From Pseudomonadota bacterium (lineage in GTDB: Bacteria > Pseudomonadota > Gammaproteobacteria > Xanthomonadales > Rhodanobacteraceae): DNA of 5,812 nt. The DNA lies in the NCBI GenBank assembly GCA_023430685.1, contig JAEYZH010000001.1, forward strand, positions 1 through 5,812. Reading direction: 5' to 3'. The first letter of the stretch is position 1; each line of letters starts with the position of its first letter. The notes under the pieces are model-generated. The model had not been told where the DNA came from. It worked only from the letters and a program-made list of their open reading frames with translations, and did not search any database. A program made the position numbers and the translations under genes. Shown in pieces: positions 1 through 5,812 of this stretch.

Positions 1-67
1 GCATCGGCACGATGCGGCCAATCCGGCCGGTACGCGGTTGCGGCACGGTGCCCTCGGCGAGGGGCAT
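1..67 (-). CDS. Possible 5' end of a divergent gene (first 22 codons), unidentified
   Basis: On the minus strand an ATG at 67-65 opens a frame with no stop up to the window edge, reading MPLAEGTVPQPRTGRIGRIVPM. An AAGGA Shine-Dalgarno-like sequence (minus strand, about 77-81) lies 9 bases before the ATG, which is good spacing. The gene would be divergent from rimO, and the shared upstream region would be about 67-207. I do not recognise the product; 22 codons are too few for a family call, and an open frame this short is common by chance in GC-rich DNA. The + strand frames over the same bases give low-complexity Arg/Gly/Ala-rich peptides that look like no known protein. The start context is the main support. 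Confidence 0.28.
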   Translation of the reverse strand, partial: MPLAEGTVPQPRTGRIGRIVPM

Positions 68-171
68 TGCGCGAGTTCCTTGGCGTGGGCTGCGGCCGGG
101 GGGCGCCGGTCGCGGTCGCGGCCGCGAGCTTACACCAGCCGGGGTTCCGGACGGCGGCGGCCGCCCCGGCC

Positions 172-177
172 TATAAT
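172..177 (+). promoter_or_regulatory. Probable -10 box of the rimO promoter (TATAAT)
   Basis: There is an exact TATAAT at 172-177 in an otherwise extremely GC-rich stretch, 29 bases before the rimO ATG. Transcription would begin near 184, giving a 5' leader of roughly 20-25 bases. No good -35 is present at 16-18 bases upstream (149-154 reads GGACGG). The nearest TTC-containing match, TTCCGG at 145-150, is 21 bases away, which is too far. An A+T hexamer matching the consensus exactly in such GC-rich DNA, just before a gene, is strong circumstantial evidence. The TAA at 174-176 within it is also an in-frame stop for the rimO frame, so rimO cannot start upstream. Confidence 0.6.
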
Positions 178-206
178 CGCGGGTTGTCCCGAGTCGCGGC
201 CGCCGC

Positions 207-1586
207 ATGCCTCCACGCAATCCCAAGATCGGTTTCGTCAGCCTCGGCTGCCCCAAGGCGCTGGTCGATTCAGAACGCATCCTGACCCAGTTGCGCGTCG
301 AGGGTTACGACATCGTGCCGAGCCAGTCCTCCGCCGACGTGGTGGTGGTCAATACCTGCGGTTTCATCGACGCGGCGGTTGCGGAATCGCTCGACGCGAT
401 CGGCGAGGCGCTCGAGGAGAACGGCAAGGTCATCGTCACCGGCTGCCTCGGCAAGCGCGCCGAGCTGATCCGCGAAACGCACCCCGGCGTGTTGTCGATC
501 TCCGGGCCGCAGGACTACGCGAGCGTGATGTCGGCCGTGCATGCGGCGCTGCCGCCTCGCCACGATCCGTTCATCGACCTCGTGCCGAGCGCGCGCAGGC
601 ATGGCGCTGGCGTCGTCGACGGCGTCGGCATCAAGCTCACGCCGCGGCACTACGCGTACCTGAAGATCTCGGAAGGCTGCAATCATCGCTGCACGTTCTG
701 CATCATTCCGTCGATGCGCGGCGACCTCGTGTCGCGGCCCGTCGACGAAGTGCTCGGCGAGGCCGAGAAGCTCGTGCGTGGTGGCGTCAGGGAACTGCTG
801 ATCGTGTCGCAGGACACCAGTGCGTACGGCGTGGACCTGCGCTACGCCGAGCGCGAATGGCGTGGCAGGGCCTGGCAGACGCGCATGCAGGGATTGTGCG
901 AGGGGCTCGCCGAGCTCGGCGTGTGGACGCGCCTGCACTACGTCTATCCGTATCCGCATGTCGACGAAGTGATCCCGCTGATGGCGGCCGGGCGCATCCT
1001 TCCGTATCTCGACATCCCGTTCCAGCATGCGAGCCCGCGCATCCTCAAGCTCATGAAGCGGCCGGGCGCGGTCGACAAGGTGCTCGCGCGCGTGCAGGCC
1101 TGGCGCCGCGAGTGCCCGGACCTCACGATCCGCAGCACCTTCATCGTCGGCTTCCCGGGCGAGACCGAGGCCGAATTCGAGGAACTGCTCGACTTCCTGC
1201 GCGAGGCGCAACTCGACCGCGTGGGTGCGTTCGCCTACTCGCCGGTCGACGGCGCGAAGGCGAACGCGTTGCCGGATCCGGTGCCGGAATGGCTCAAGGA
1301 AGAGCGGCTGGAACGGTTCATGGAAGTGCAGGCCGGGATCTCGGCGGCGCGCCTCGAACGCAGGATCGGAACGCGCCAGCAGGTGCTCGTCGACGAAGTC
1401 GACGAACACGGCGCGATTGCGCGCTCGAAGGCCGACGCGCCCGAGATCGACGGCATCGTGCGCATCGACGACGGCCATGGGCTGAAGCCAGGCCAGTTCG
1501 TCGAGGTCGAGATCGTCCATTCGGACGAGCACGACCTGATCGGCCGGCTGGCCGTTCCGCCGGCGGACGCCGTGCGCACGCACTGA
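207..1586 (+). CDS. rimO: Ribosomal protein S12 methylthiotransferase RimO
   Basis: RimO is a cytoplasmic radical-SAM enzyme that adds a methylthio group to the beta carbon of a conserved aspartate of ribosomal protein S12 (Asp88/89 in E. coli). The 459-residue protein has the full methylthiotransferase layout. The N-terminal MTTase domain carries the three ligands of the auxiliary 4Fe-4S cluster: Cys15 (SLGCPK), Cys51 (NTCGF) and Cys80 (TGCLG). The radical-SAM core has the CxxxCxxC motif at Cys158, Cys162 and Cys165 (EGCNHRCTFC), followed by PSMRG and a GFPGET motif. A C-terminal TRAM domain spans about 386-450. The RimO-type hallmarks LTPRHYAYLKISEGCNHR and SRPVDEVL separate it from the tRNA enzyme MiaB. 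It is somewhat longer than the 441-residue E. coli protein, mainly through about ten extra residues around 129-141 between the MTTase and radical-SAM domains. ATG 207 is the only ATG, GTG or TTG in frame after the upstream stop at 174; no clear Shine-Dalgarno precedes it. Confidence 0.97.
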   Translation: MPPRNPKIGFVSLGCPKALVDSERILTQLRVEGYDIVPSQSSADVVVVNTCGFIDAAVAESLDAIGEALEENGKVIVTGCLGKRAELIRETHPGVLSISGPQDYASVMSAVHAALPPRHDPFIDLVPSARRHGAGVVDGVGIKLTPRHYAYLKISEGCNHRCTFCIIPSMRGDLVSRPVDEVLGEAEKLVRGGVRELLIVSQDTSAYGVDLRYAEREWRGRAWQTRMQGLCEGLAELGVWTRLHYVYPYPHVDEVIPLMAAGRILPYLDIPFQHASPRILKLMKRPGAVDKVLARVQAWRRECPDLTIRSTFIVGFPGETEAEFEELLDFLREAQLDRVGAFAYSPVDGAKANALPDPVPEWLKEERLERFMEVQAGISAARLERRIGTRQQVLVDEVDEHGAIARSKADAPEIDGIVRIDDGHGLKPGQFVEVEIVHSDEHDLIGRLAVPPADAVRTH

Positions 1587-1633
1587 GGAAACCACGCGCT
1601 CGCGGTTCGCCGCCATTCGCGCGCGGCGCCGCG

Positions 1634-1664
1634 GGAACTTTCGAACGCGTCTGCGGTATCTTTC
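1634..1664 (+). promoter_or_regulatory. Candidate ECF-sigma (RpoE-like) promoter upstream of the ABC operon
   Basis: GGAACTT at 1634-1640 (GGAACTTT with the next base) matches the -35 of RpoE/AlgU-type extracytoplasmic-function sigma promoters as I know it. Downstream, TATCTT at 1657-1662 (16-base spacer) or TCTTTC at 1659-1664 (18-base spacer) matches the TCTGA-type -10 only weakly. If used, transcription would start near 1670 and leave a leader of about 140 bases before the ATPase gene. An envelope-stress sigma factor would suit an operon of membrane and extracytoplasmic proteins, but that is inference. The poor -10 keeps confidence low. Confidence 0.28.
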
Positions 1665-1682
1665 GACGCGCCCCGTTCGATG

Positions 1683-1704
1683 GCCGCCGGGAGGGACCGG
1701 CGGC
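1683..1704 (+). repeat. 8-bp perfect inverted repeat (GC hairpin) in the ABC-operon leader
   Basis: GCCGCCGG at 1683-1690 and CCGGCGGC at 1697-1704 are exact reverse complements around the 6-base loop GAGGGA. All eight pairs are G-C, so the RNA hairpin would be very stable. No T run follows, so it is not a standard intrinsic terminator of rimO. It could stabilise the 3' end of rimO RNA, form part of a leader structure, or simply reflect base composition. Confidence 0.5.
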
Positions 1705-1809
1705 GCCGGTCGTGCCCGGCCACATCGCGGTGCCACTTCGAGCTGTCAGCCCACCGTGCGACGCCGGGTCCACGCGGCTTCGTGCATTCAACCAAGTGAC
1801 TGGACGACG

Positions 1810-2751
1810 ATGATCGAAACCCGACAACTCACCAAGCGTTACGGCGATTTCACCGCCGTCGACGGCATCAGTTTCCGGGTCGAGCCCGGGCAGGTGCTCG
1901 GCTTCCTCGGCCCGAATGGTGCCGGCAAATCGACCACGATGAAGATGATCGCGGGCTTCCTCGCGCCAAGCTCGGGCGGCGCCACGGTCGCCGGCTTCGA
2001 CGTCGAGACGCAGCCGATGCAGGCGCGTCGCGCCCTCGGCTACCTGCCCGAAGGCGCGCCGAGCTACGGCGAGATGAACGTGCGCGAGTTCCTCGGCTTC
2101 GTCGCGGACGTGCGCGGCCTCGGCCAGGACCTGCGCCATCGCAGGCTCGACGACGCGATCGGCCGCCTGCACCTCGAGCCGGTGCTGGAGCAGTCGATCG
2201 ACACCTTGTCCAAGGGATTCAAGCGGCGCGTCGGGCTCGCCGCCGCGATCCTGCACGATCCGCAGGTGCTCGTGCTCGACGAGCCGACCGACGGCCTCGA
2301 TCCGAACCAGAAGCAGGAAGTGCGCGCACTGATCAATTCGATGGCGCGCGACAAGACGATCGTGATCTCGACCCACCTGCTCGAGGAAGTGCACGCGGTC
2401 TGCACCCGCGCGATCATCATCGCGGGTGGCCGCGTGCTCGCCGACGCGACGCCGTCCGAACTGGAGGCGCGCTCGCGCTACCACCAGGCGGTGTCGCTGA
2501 CCGCGCCGGACCTGCAGCAGGCGAAGGAGGCGCTCGCGCTGGTCGCCGACGTCGCCTCGATCGAGGTCGATCCGCAGGACAACCGCATCACCGCGTTCCC
2601 GAAGCCGGGGCGCTCGATCTTCGTCGCGGTCGGTGATGCACTGAAGTCGCGCAACATCGCGGTGCGCGAACTCGCGCTCGAAGCGGGCCGCCTCGACGAG
2701 GTGTTCCGCACGATCACGCAGGGCGCCGGCGGCGCGGAGGCACGCACATGA
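1810..2751 (+). CDS. ABC transporter ATP-binding protein, ABC-2 / GldA-like
   Basis: This is the cytoplasmic ATPase subunit of an ABC-2 type transporter, 313 residues long. Visible motifs are Walker A GPNGAGKST (34-42), a GYLPE segment at the Q-loop position with Glu81 where Gln is usual, ABC signature LSKGF (133-137) in place of LSGGQ, Walker B LVLDE (154-158, catalytic Glu158), the D-loop GLD (162-164) and switch His189 (ISTHLLEE). The LPE and LSKGF variants are familiar in the GldA/CcmA-like branch and do not suggest inactivity. Residues from about 215 to the end form the usual accessory C-terminal domain, ending in LDEVFRTIT. I chose ATG 1810 because homology starts at once with MIETRQLTKRYG; the in-frame ATG at 1756 would add 18 residues unlike the family. 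No clear Shine-Dalgarno is seen. The TGA overlaps the next ATG as ATGA (2748-2751), indicating translational coupling to the permease. Substrate unknown. Confidence 0.93.
   Translation: MIETRQLTKRYGDFTAVDGISFRVEPGQVLGFLGPNGAGKSTTMKMIAGFLAPSSGGATVAGFDVETQPMQARRALGYLPEGAPSYGEMNVREFLGFVADVRGLGQDLRHRRLDDAIGRLHLEPVLEQSIDTLSKGFKRRVGLAAAILHDPQVLVLDEPTDGLDPNQKQEVRALINSMARDKTIVISTHLLEEVHAVCTRAIIIAGGRVLADATPSELEARSRYHQAVSLTAPDLQQAKEALALVADVASIEVDPQDNRITAFPKPGRSIFVAVGDALKSRNIAVRELALEAGRLDEVFRTITQGAGGAEART
2736..2740 (+). promoter_or_regulatory. Shine-Dalgarno GGAGG for the permease gene
   Basis: GGAGG at 2736-2740 lies 7 bases before the ATG at 2748, inside the end of the ATPase gene. It fixes the permease start at the ATGA overlap. 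Confidence 0.75.
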
Positions 2752-3481
2752 GCGGCACGCTGACGATCTTCAGGCGCGAACTGCGCAGCTACTTCGCGAC
2801 GCCGGTCGCGTACGTGTTCATCGTGATCTTCCTGCTGATGTCGGGCGCGTTCACGTTCTACATGGGCGACTTCTCGAGCGCGGCCAGGCCGACCTGCAGC
2901 CGTTCTTCATGTTCCACCCGTGGCTTTACCTGTTTCTCGTGCCCGCGGTCGCGATGCGCATGTGGGCGGAAGAACGCAAGAGCGGCACGATCGAGCTGCT
3001 GCTGACGCTGCCGGTCACGCTGTGGCAGGCGGTGTTCGGCAAGTTCCTCGCGGCCTGGGCCTTCATCGCGATCGCGCTCGCGCTGACGTTCCCGATCTGG
3101 CTGACCGTGAACTACCTCGGTGATCCCGACAACGGCGTGATCTTCGCGAGCTACCTCGGCTCGCTGCTGATGGCCGGCGCGTTCCTCGCGATCGGCTCGT
3201 GCATCTCGGCGACGACGCGCAACCAGGTCGTCGCGTTCATCCTGACCGTGGTCGTGTGCTTCCTGCTGCTGCTCGCGGGCTTTCCGCTCGTGCTCGACGT
3301 GTTCCACGCGATCGCGCCGCAGGGCGTGGTCGACGCGATCGCCGGGCTCAGCTTCCTGACCCATTTCACCTCGATCAGCAAGGGCGTGATCGACCTGCGC
3401 GACCTCGTCTACTTCGTCCTGATGATCGGCGTGTGGCTGTACGCGACGGCGGTCGTCATCGACATGAAGAAAGCGGCGTGA
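2748..3481 (+). pseudogene. ABC-2 permease, GldF-like, with a single-base frameshift
   Basis: This is the membrane subunit that should pair with the upstream ATPase. The first frame reads normally through YMGDF (to about 2873), then turns into Ser/Cys/Arg-rich nonsense and stops at 3003-3005. The family sequence resumes one frame away with ERGQADLQPFF from 2876 and continues to TGA 3479-3481. Restoring one T, so that TTCTC at 2871-2875 becomes TTCTTC, gives an uninterrupted 244-residue protein with GDFFERGQADLQPFF, the family-like reading. The restored protein has about six membrane segments (roughly residues 20-39, 57-73, 97-120, 130-153, 160-182, 217-237) and the motif WAEERKSGTIELLLTLP (73-89), typical of GldF-like ABC-2 permeases. 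No slippery heptamer is present at the break, so programmed frameshifting is unlikely. Internal ATG 2909 could at best make a protein lacking the first helix and has no ribosome-binding site. Downstream genes are intact, which favours a sequencing error or a recent mutation. Confidence 0.9.
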
Positions 3482-3486
3482 GGAGG
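3481..3486 (+). promoter_or_regulatory. Consensus Shine-Dalgarno AGGAGG for the GldG-like gene
   Basis: AGGAGG at 3481-3486 is a perfect anti-16S match 8 bases before ATG 3495. Its first A is the last base of the permease TGA, so termination and re-initiation are adjacent. It is the strongest ribosome-binding site in the window and supports the ATG 3495 start. Confidence 0.85.
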
Positions 3487-3494
3487 GAACCCTG

Positions 3495-5372
3495 ATGACC
3501 ATCCATCGCAAGGCCCTGTCGGGCACCGCACTGGCCGTCCTCGCCGTGCTGTTCGTCGCGCTGCTGCTGCTCGTGGACTTCGCGTTCCGCGGCGCGCGCG
3601 TGGACCTCACCCACAACCGGCTCTACACGCTGTCGGACGGCACGCGCAACATCCTGTCGTCGATCGACGAGCCGATCAACCTGTACCTGTTCTACTCCGA
3701 TCGCGCGACCCGCGACCTGCCGCAGCTGCGCACCTATTTCACGCGCGTGCGCGAGATGCTGCAGGAAATGGAATCGCGTTCGGGCGGCAAGCTCAGGCTC
3801 GAGGTCATCGATCCGCTGCCGTTCTCGGAGGACGAGGACCGCGCCACCAGCTTCGGTTTGCAGGCGGTGCCGGTATCGGCGGCCGGTGACAAGGTGTTCT
3901 TCGGCCTCGCCGGCACCAATTCGACCGATGGCCAGGCCGCGATCCCGTTCCTGCAGCCGGACAAGGAAGCGTTCCTCGAATACGACGTCGCCAAGCTCAT
4001 CCACGAGCTCGAGTCGCCCGAGAAGCCGGTGGTCGGCCTGCTGTCGGGCCTGCCGCTGAGCGCCGGGTTCGATCCGCAGACGCGGCAGATGCGCCAGCCG
4101 TGGGCGGTCGAGCAGCAGTGGTCGCAACTGTTCGAGATGCGCACGCTCGATGCGTCGACGCTGAAGGAAATCGACAAGGCGATCGACGTTCTCGTGGTCG
4201 TGCATCCGAAGCAGCTCACCGACGATGCGCAGTACGCGATCGACCAGTTCGTGCTGCGCGGCGGCCACCTGCTCGCGTTCGTCGATCCGAATGCGGAGCT
4301 CGACGACAGCGGCGCCGACCCGCAGAACCCGATGGCCGCGATGATGGCGGACAAGTCGTCGGATCTGCCGAAGCTCCTGAAGGCCTGGGGCGTCGAATAC
4401 GACCCGCAGCGCGTCGTGCTCGATCGCGCGCGCGCGGTCGCGGTCAGCATCGCGGAAGGCGCGCCGCCGGTCCGCCACCCGGGCATCCTCGGATTGACCG
4501 CGGCCGAGCTCAACCATGACGACGTGGTCACTTCGAACCTCGACAGCGTGAACCTCGCGTCTGCGGGCTTCTTCGAGCTCTCCGGCGACGCGAAGGACGT
4601 GCGGCTCGATCCGCTGATCCAGACGAGCTCCGACGCGATGGCGGTGCCCGCCGAGCGCCTCAAGATGCTGCCCGATCCGTCCGCGTTGCTGGCCGGCTAC
4701 CAGCCGTCCGGCACGCCGTACGTGGTCGCCGCGCGGCTCTCCGGCAAGCTTCGCAGCGCGTTCCCGGAGCGCAAGGACGCGGGCGGCCTGGCCGAATCGA
4801 GTGGCGAGAGCCAGGTCGTGCTGGTCGCTGACACCGACATCCTCAGCGATCGCCTGTGGGTGCAGATCCGGCCGTTCTTCGGCCAGCAGATCATGAACGC
4901 GTTCGCCGACAACGGCGACTTCGCGGTCAACGCGCTCGACAACATGGCCGGTTCCGGCGACCTCATCTCGGTGCGCGGACGCGCGACCTCGCAGCGTCCG
5001 TTCTCGACCGTCGAGGCACTGCGCCGCGGCGCCGACGAGCGCTTCCGCGCGAAGGAGCGCGAGCTGCAGCAGGAGCTGTCCGAGACTGAGCGCAAGCTGA
5101 CCGAACTGCAGAGCGAGAAGAGCGGGGACCAGGCGCAGATCCTGTCGCCCGAGCAAAAGGCCGAGCTCGACAAGTTCGTCGAACGCAAGCTCGAGATCCG
5201 CAAGGAACTGCGCCAGGTCCGGCGCCAGCTCGACGCCGAGATCGAATCGCTCGGCACGCGCCTCAAGGTCGTCAACATCGTGATGATGCCGCTGCTCGTC
5301 ACGCTCGCCGCGCTTGCATTCGCGTGGTGGCGCAACCAGCGTCGTCGCCAGGCACGGGGAGCACGCGCATGA
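3495..5372 (+). CDS. GldG-like ABC transporter auxiliary protein
   Basis: This 625-residue protein has the architecture of GldG / ABC_transp_aux proteins encoded next to GldA/GldF-type transporters. An N-terminal membrane segment (about 10-31) is followed by the hallmark VDLTHNRLYTLSDGTRNIL (36-54) and a long globular region, likely extracytoplasmic. That region includes EYDVAKLIHEL, then KPVVGLLSGLPL, and late in the domain VVLVADTDILSD and NALDNMAGSGDLISVRGR. Residues about 504-590 are rich in Glu, Lys, Arg, Leu and Gln with no predicted membrane segment, and look like one or two coiled-coil helices. A second membrane segment (about 594-612) and a short basic tail (RNQRRRQARGARA) follow, which by the positive-inside rule should be cytoplasmic. 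It should sit in the inner membrane with the ATPase and permease; its biochemical role is not established. In Bacteroidota GldG is needed for gliding, but that function should not be assumed here. It follows the permease by 13 bases and overlaps the next gene by ATGA. Confidence 0.9.
   Translation: MTIHRKALSGTALAVLAVLFVALLLLVDFAFRGARVDLTHNRLYTLSDGTRNILSSIDEPINLYLFYSDRATRDLPQLRTYFTRVREMLQEMESRSGGKLRLEVIDPLPFSEDEDRATSFGLQAVPVSAAGDKVFFGLAGTNSTDGQAAIPFLQPDKEAFLEYDVAKLIHELESPEKPVVGLLSGLPLSAGFDPQTRQMRQPWAVEQQWSQLFEMRTLDASTLKEIDKAIDVLVVVHPKQLTDDAQYAIDQFVLRGGHLLAFVDPNAELDDSGADPQNPMAAMMADKSSDLPKLLKAWGVEYDPQRVVLDRARAVAVSIAEGAPPVRHPGILGLTAAELNHDDVVTSNLDSVNLASAGFFELSGDAKDVRLDPLIQTSSDAMAVPAERLKMLPDPSALLAGYQPSGTPYVVAARLSGKLRSAFPERKDAGGLAESSGESQVVLVADTDILSDRLWVQIRPFFGQQIMNAFADNGDFAVNALDNMAGSGDLISVRGRATSQRPFSTVEALRRGADERFRAKERELQQELSETERKLTELQSEKSGDQAQILSPEQKAELDKFVERKLEIRKELRQVRRQLDAEIESLGTRLKVVNIVMMPLLVTLAALAFAWWRNQRRRQARGARA
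5356..5361 (+). promoter_or_regulatory. Probable Shine-Dalgarno GGGGAG for the DUF4340 gene
   Basis: GGGGAG at 5356-5361, within the last codons of the GldG-like gene, lies 7 bases before ATG 5369. The match is moderate, but the spacing is right and supports the ATGA-overlap start. Confidence 0.55.
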
Positions 5373-5812
5373 ACCGCAAGACGCTGATCGGACTGGCCGT
5401 CGCGACGGCGGTCGCGCTCGCCATCGCGGTGATGCTGCGATTCTCGCAGCAGCCGCGCAGCAGCGGCGACGAGGGCAGGCCGAGCGAGGCGCTCGCACCG
5501 GCGCTCGTCGGGCACGTCAATGACGTCGACAAGCTCGTGGTGACCGGCGCGGGCGGCAAGGTGCTCGCGACGCTCGTGCGCGGCGACGGCGGCTGGACAC
5601 TGCAGGAGAAGGGTGGCTACGCGGTCGACACCGGCAAGCTGCGCGCGTTCCTGCTCAAGCTCGCCGAATCGAAGCGACTCGAGCCGAAGACCGCGGATGC
5701 GGCGCGGCACGTCGCGCTCGGCGTCGAGGACGTCGCCGCGGCGGACGCGAAGGGCGTCCTCGTGGAACTCGGCGGGCTCGCGCAGCCGTTCCGGCTGATC
5801 GTCGGCGAAAGC
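5369..5812 (+). CDS. DUF4340 domain-containing protein, 5' part (runs off the window)
   Basis: The first 148 codons are present, with no stop before the window edge. The protein begins MNRKTLIGLAVATAVALAIA, a short basic start and one membrane segment (about 5-23). There is no lipobox cysteine, so it is probably a membrane-anchored protein with its bulk outside the cytoplasm. The remainder fits DUF4340: DKLVVTGAGGKVLATLVR, then GGWTLQEKGGYAVDTGKLRAFLLKLAESKRLEPKT, ALGVEDV, and FRLIVGES just at the edge. DUF4340 proteins commonly follow GldG-like genes, which supports the call. The start overlaps the GldG stop as ATGA (5369-5372), indicating translational coupling. Its function is unknown; the natural inference is a partner of the GldG-like protein. 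Confidence 0.88.
   Translation, partial: MNRKTLIGLAVATAVALAIAVMLRFSQQPRSSGDEGRPSEALAPALVGHVNDVDKLVVTGAGGKVLATLVRGDGGWTLQEKGGYAVDTGKLRAFLLKLAESKRLEPKTADAARHVALGVEDVAAADAKGVLVELGGLAQPFRLIVGES

Larger units (their letters stand above)
1587..1809. other. Intergenic region between rimO and the ABC operon; no convincing gene
   Basis: This 223-base gap separates rimO from the ABC transporter operon, whose own genes overlap or sit 13 bases apart. That argues for a separate promoter here. There is no classical terminator (GC stem plus T run) after rimO. The region contains a 12-bp perfect palindrome (1622-1633), a GGAACTT element, short direct and inverted repeats (1638-1680) and a GC hairpin (1683-1704). 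A 39-codon frame at 1680-1799 exists but looks like noise. The final stretch before the ATPase start has no obvious Shine-Dalgarno. Confidence 0.7.

Noticed and set aside
1683..1710. Intrinsic terminator for rimO
   Set aside because: The hairpin is strong, but no T run follows (next bases are GCCGGTCGTG) and it lies about 100 bases after the stop.
1680..1799. 39-codon + strand frame in the gap before the ATPase gene
   Set aside because: Its Arg/Pro/Cys-rich product resembles nothing known, its ATG has no ribosome-binding site, and its codon use is unlike the neighbours.
38..1813. 591-codon + strand open frame overlapping all of rimO
   Set aside because: It is Arg/Gly/Ala-rich with no recognisable domain and reads out of frame through the clearly conserved rimO; long shadow frames are expected in high-GC DNA.
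1318..2484. 388-codon antisense frame spanning the end of rimO and most of the ATPase
   Set aside because: It crosses two well-supported sense genes and the gap between them, with composition typical of an antisense shadow and no family signature.
2871..2909. Programmed ribosomal frameshift in the permease
   Set aside because: A -1 shift would need a slippery heptamer such as X-XXY-YYZ; the site reads TTCTCGAGCGC with none. A one-base loss explains the data more simply.
3456..5498. 680-codon antisense open frame across the GldG-like gene
   Set aside because: It is Arg/Glu/His/Asp-rich with no motifs, a mirror of the G/C-ending codons of the real gene. The sense strand has a clear GldG architecture and a consensus ribosome-binding site.
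1810..5812. Calling the operon gldA-gldF-gldG as a gliding apparatus
   Set aside because: The architecture is shared, but gliding function is established only in Bacteroidota; nothing here shows the other gld/spr genes, so gene symbols were left empty.

Overview
The window is high-GC bacterial DNA with strong G/C preference at third codon positions. Every confidently called gene reads on the + strand. The RimO protein closely resembles gammaproteobacterial RimO as I remember it, and parts of it are especially like Xanthomonadales versions (for example the stretch around YAEREWRGRAWQTRM). My best guess is therefore a Xanthomonadales-type or related gammaproteobacterium. This rests on remembered similarity, not on a search.

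Layout: (1) Bases 1-206 are a leader region with an exact TATAAT box before rimO, and possibly the first 22 codons of a divergent minus-strand gene. (2) rimO (207-1586) encodes the radical-SAM methylthiotransferase that modifies ribosomal protein S12. (3) A 223-base gap (1587-1809) has no convincing gene. It holds a GGAACTT element resembling an ECF-sigma -35, a 7-bp direct repeat at 22-bp spacing, a 7-bp inverted repeat and a GC-rich 8-bp hairpin. (4) From 1810 to the window's right edge runs a tightly packed operon: an ABC-2 type ATPase, a GldF-like six-helix permease, a GldG-like membrane-anchored auxiliary protein, and the start of a DUF4340 protein. The junctions are ATGA overlaps or a stop codon that overlaps the next Shine-Dalgarno.

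The operon should act as one machine: ATPase plus permease form the ABC core, and the GldG-like and DUF4340 proteins are anchored with large domains probably outside the cytoplasmic membrane. Relatives of the ATPase, permease and GldG subunits (GldA/GldF/GldG) are needed for gliding in Bacteroidota. Proteobacteria with this cassette are not generally gliders, and I know of no established substrate.

The most notable sequence-level observation is a one-base frameshift in the permease gene, at about 2871-2875. Restoring one T (TTCTC to TTCTTC) gives a complete, family-typical 244-residue protein. As written, the transporter core is broken. Either this is a sequencing or assembly error, or the system is inactivated or polymorphic in this genome. 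Apart from that lesion I see no mobile elements, tRNA, rRNA or CRISPR.
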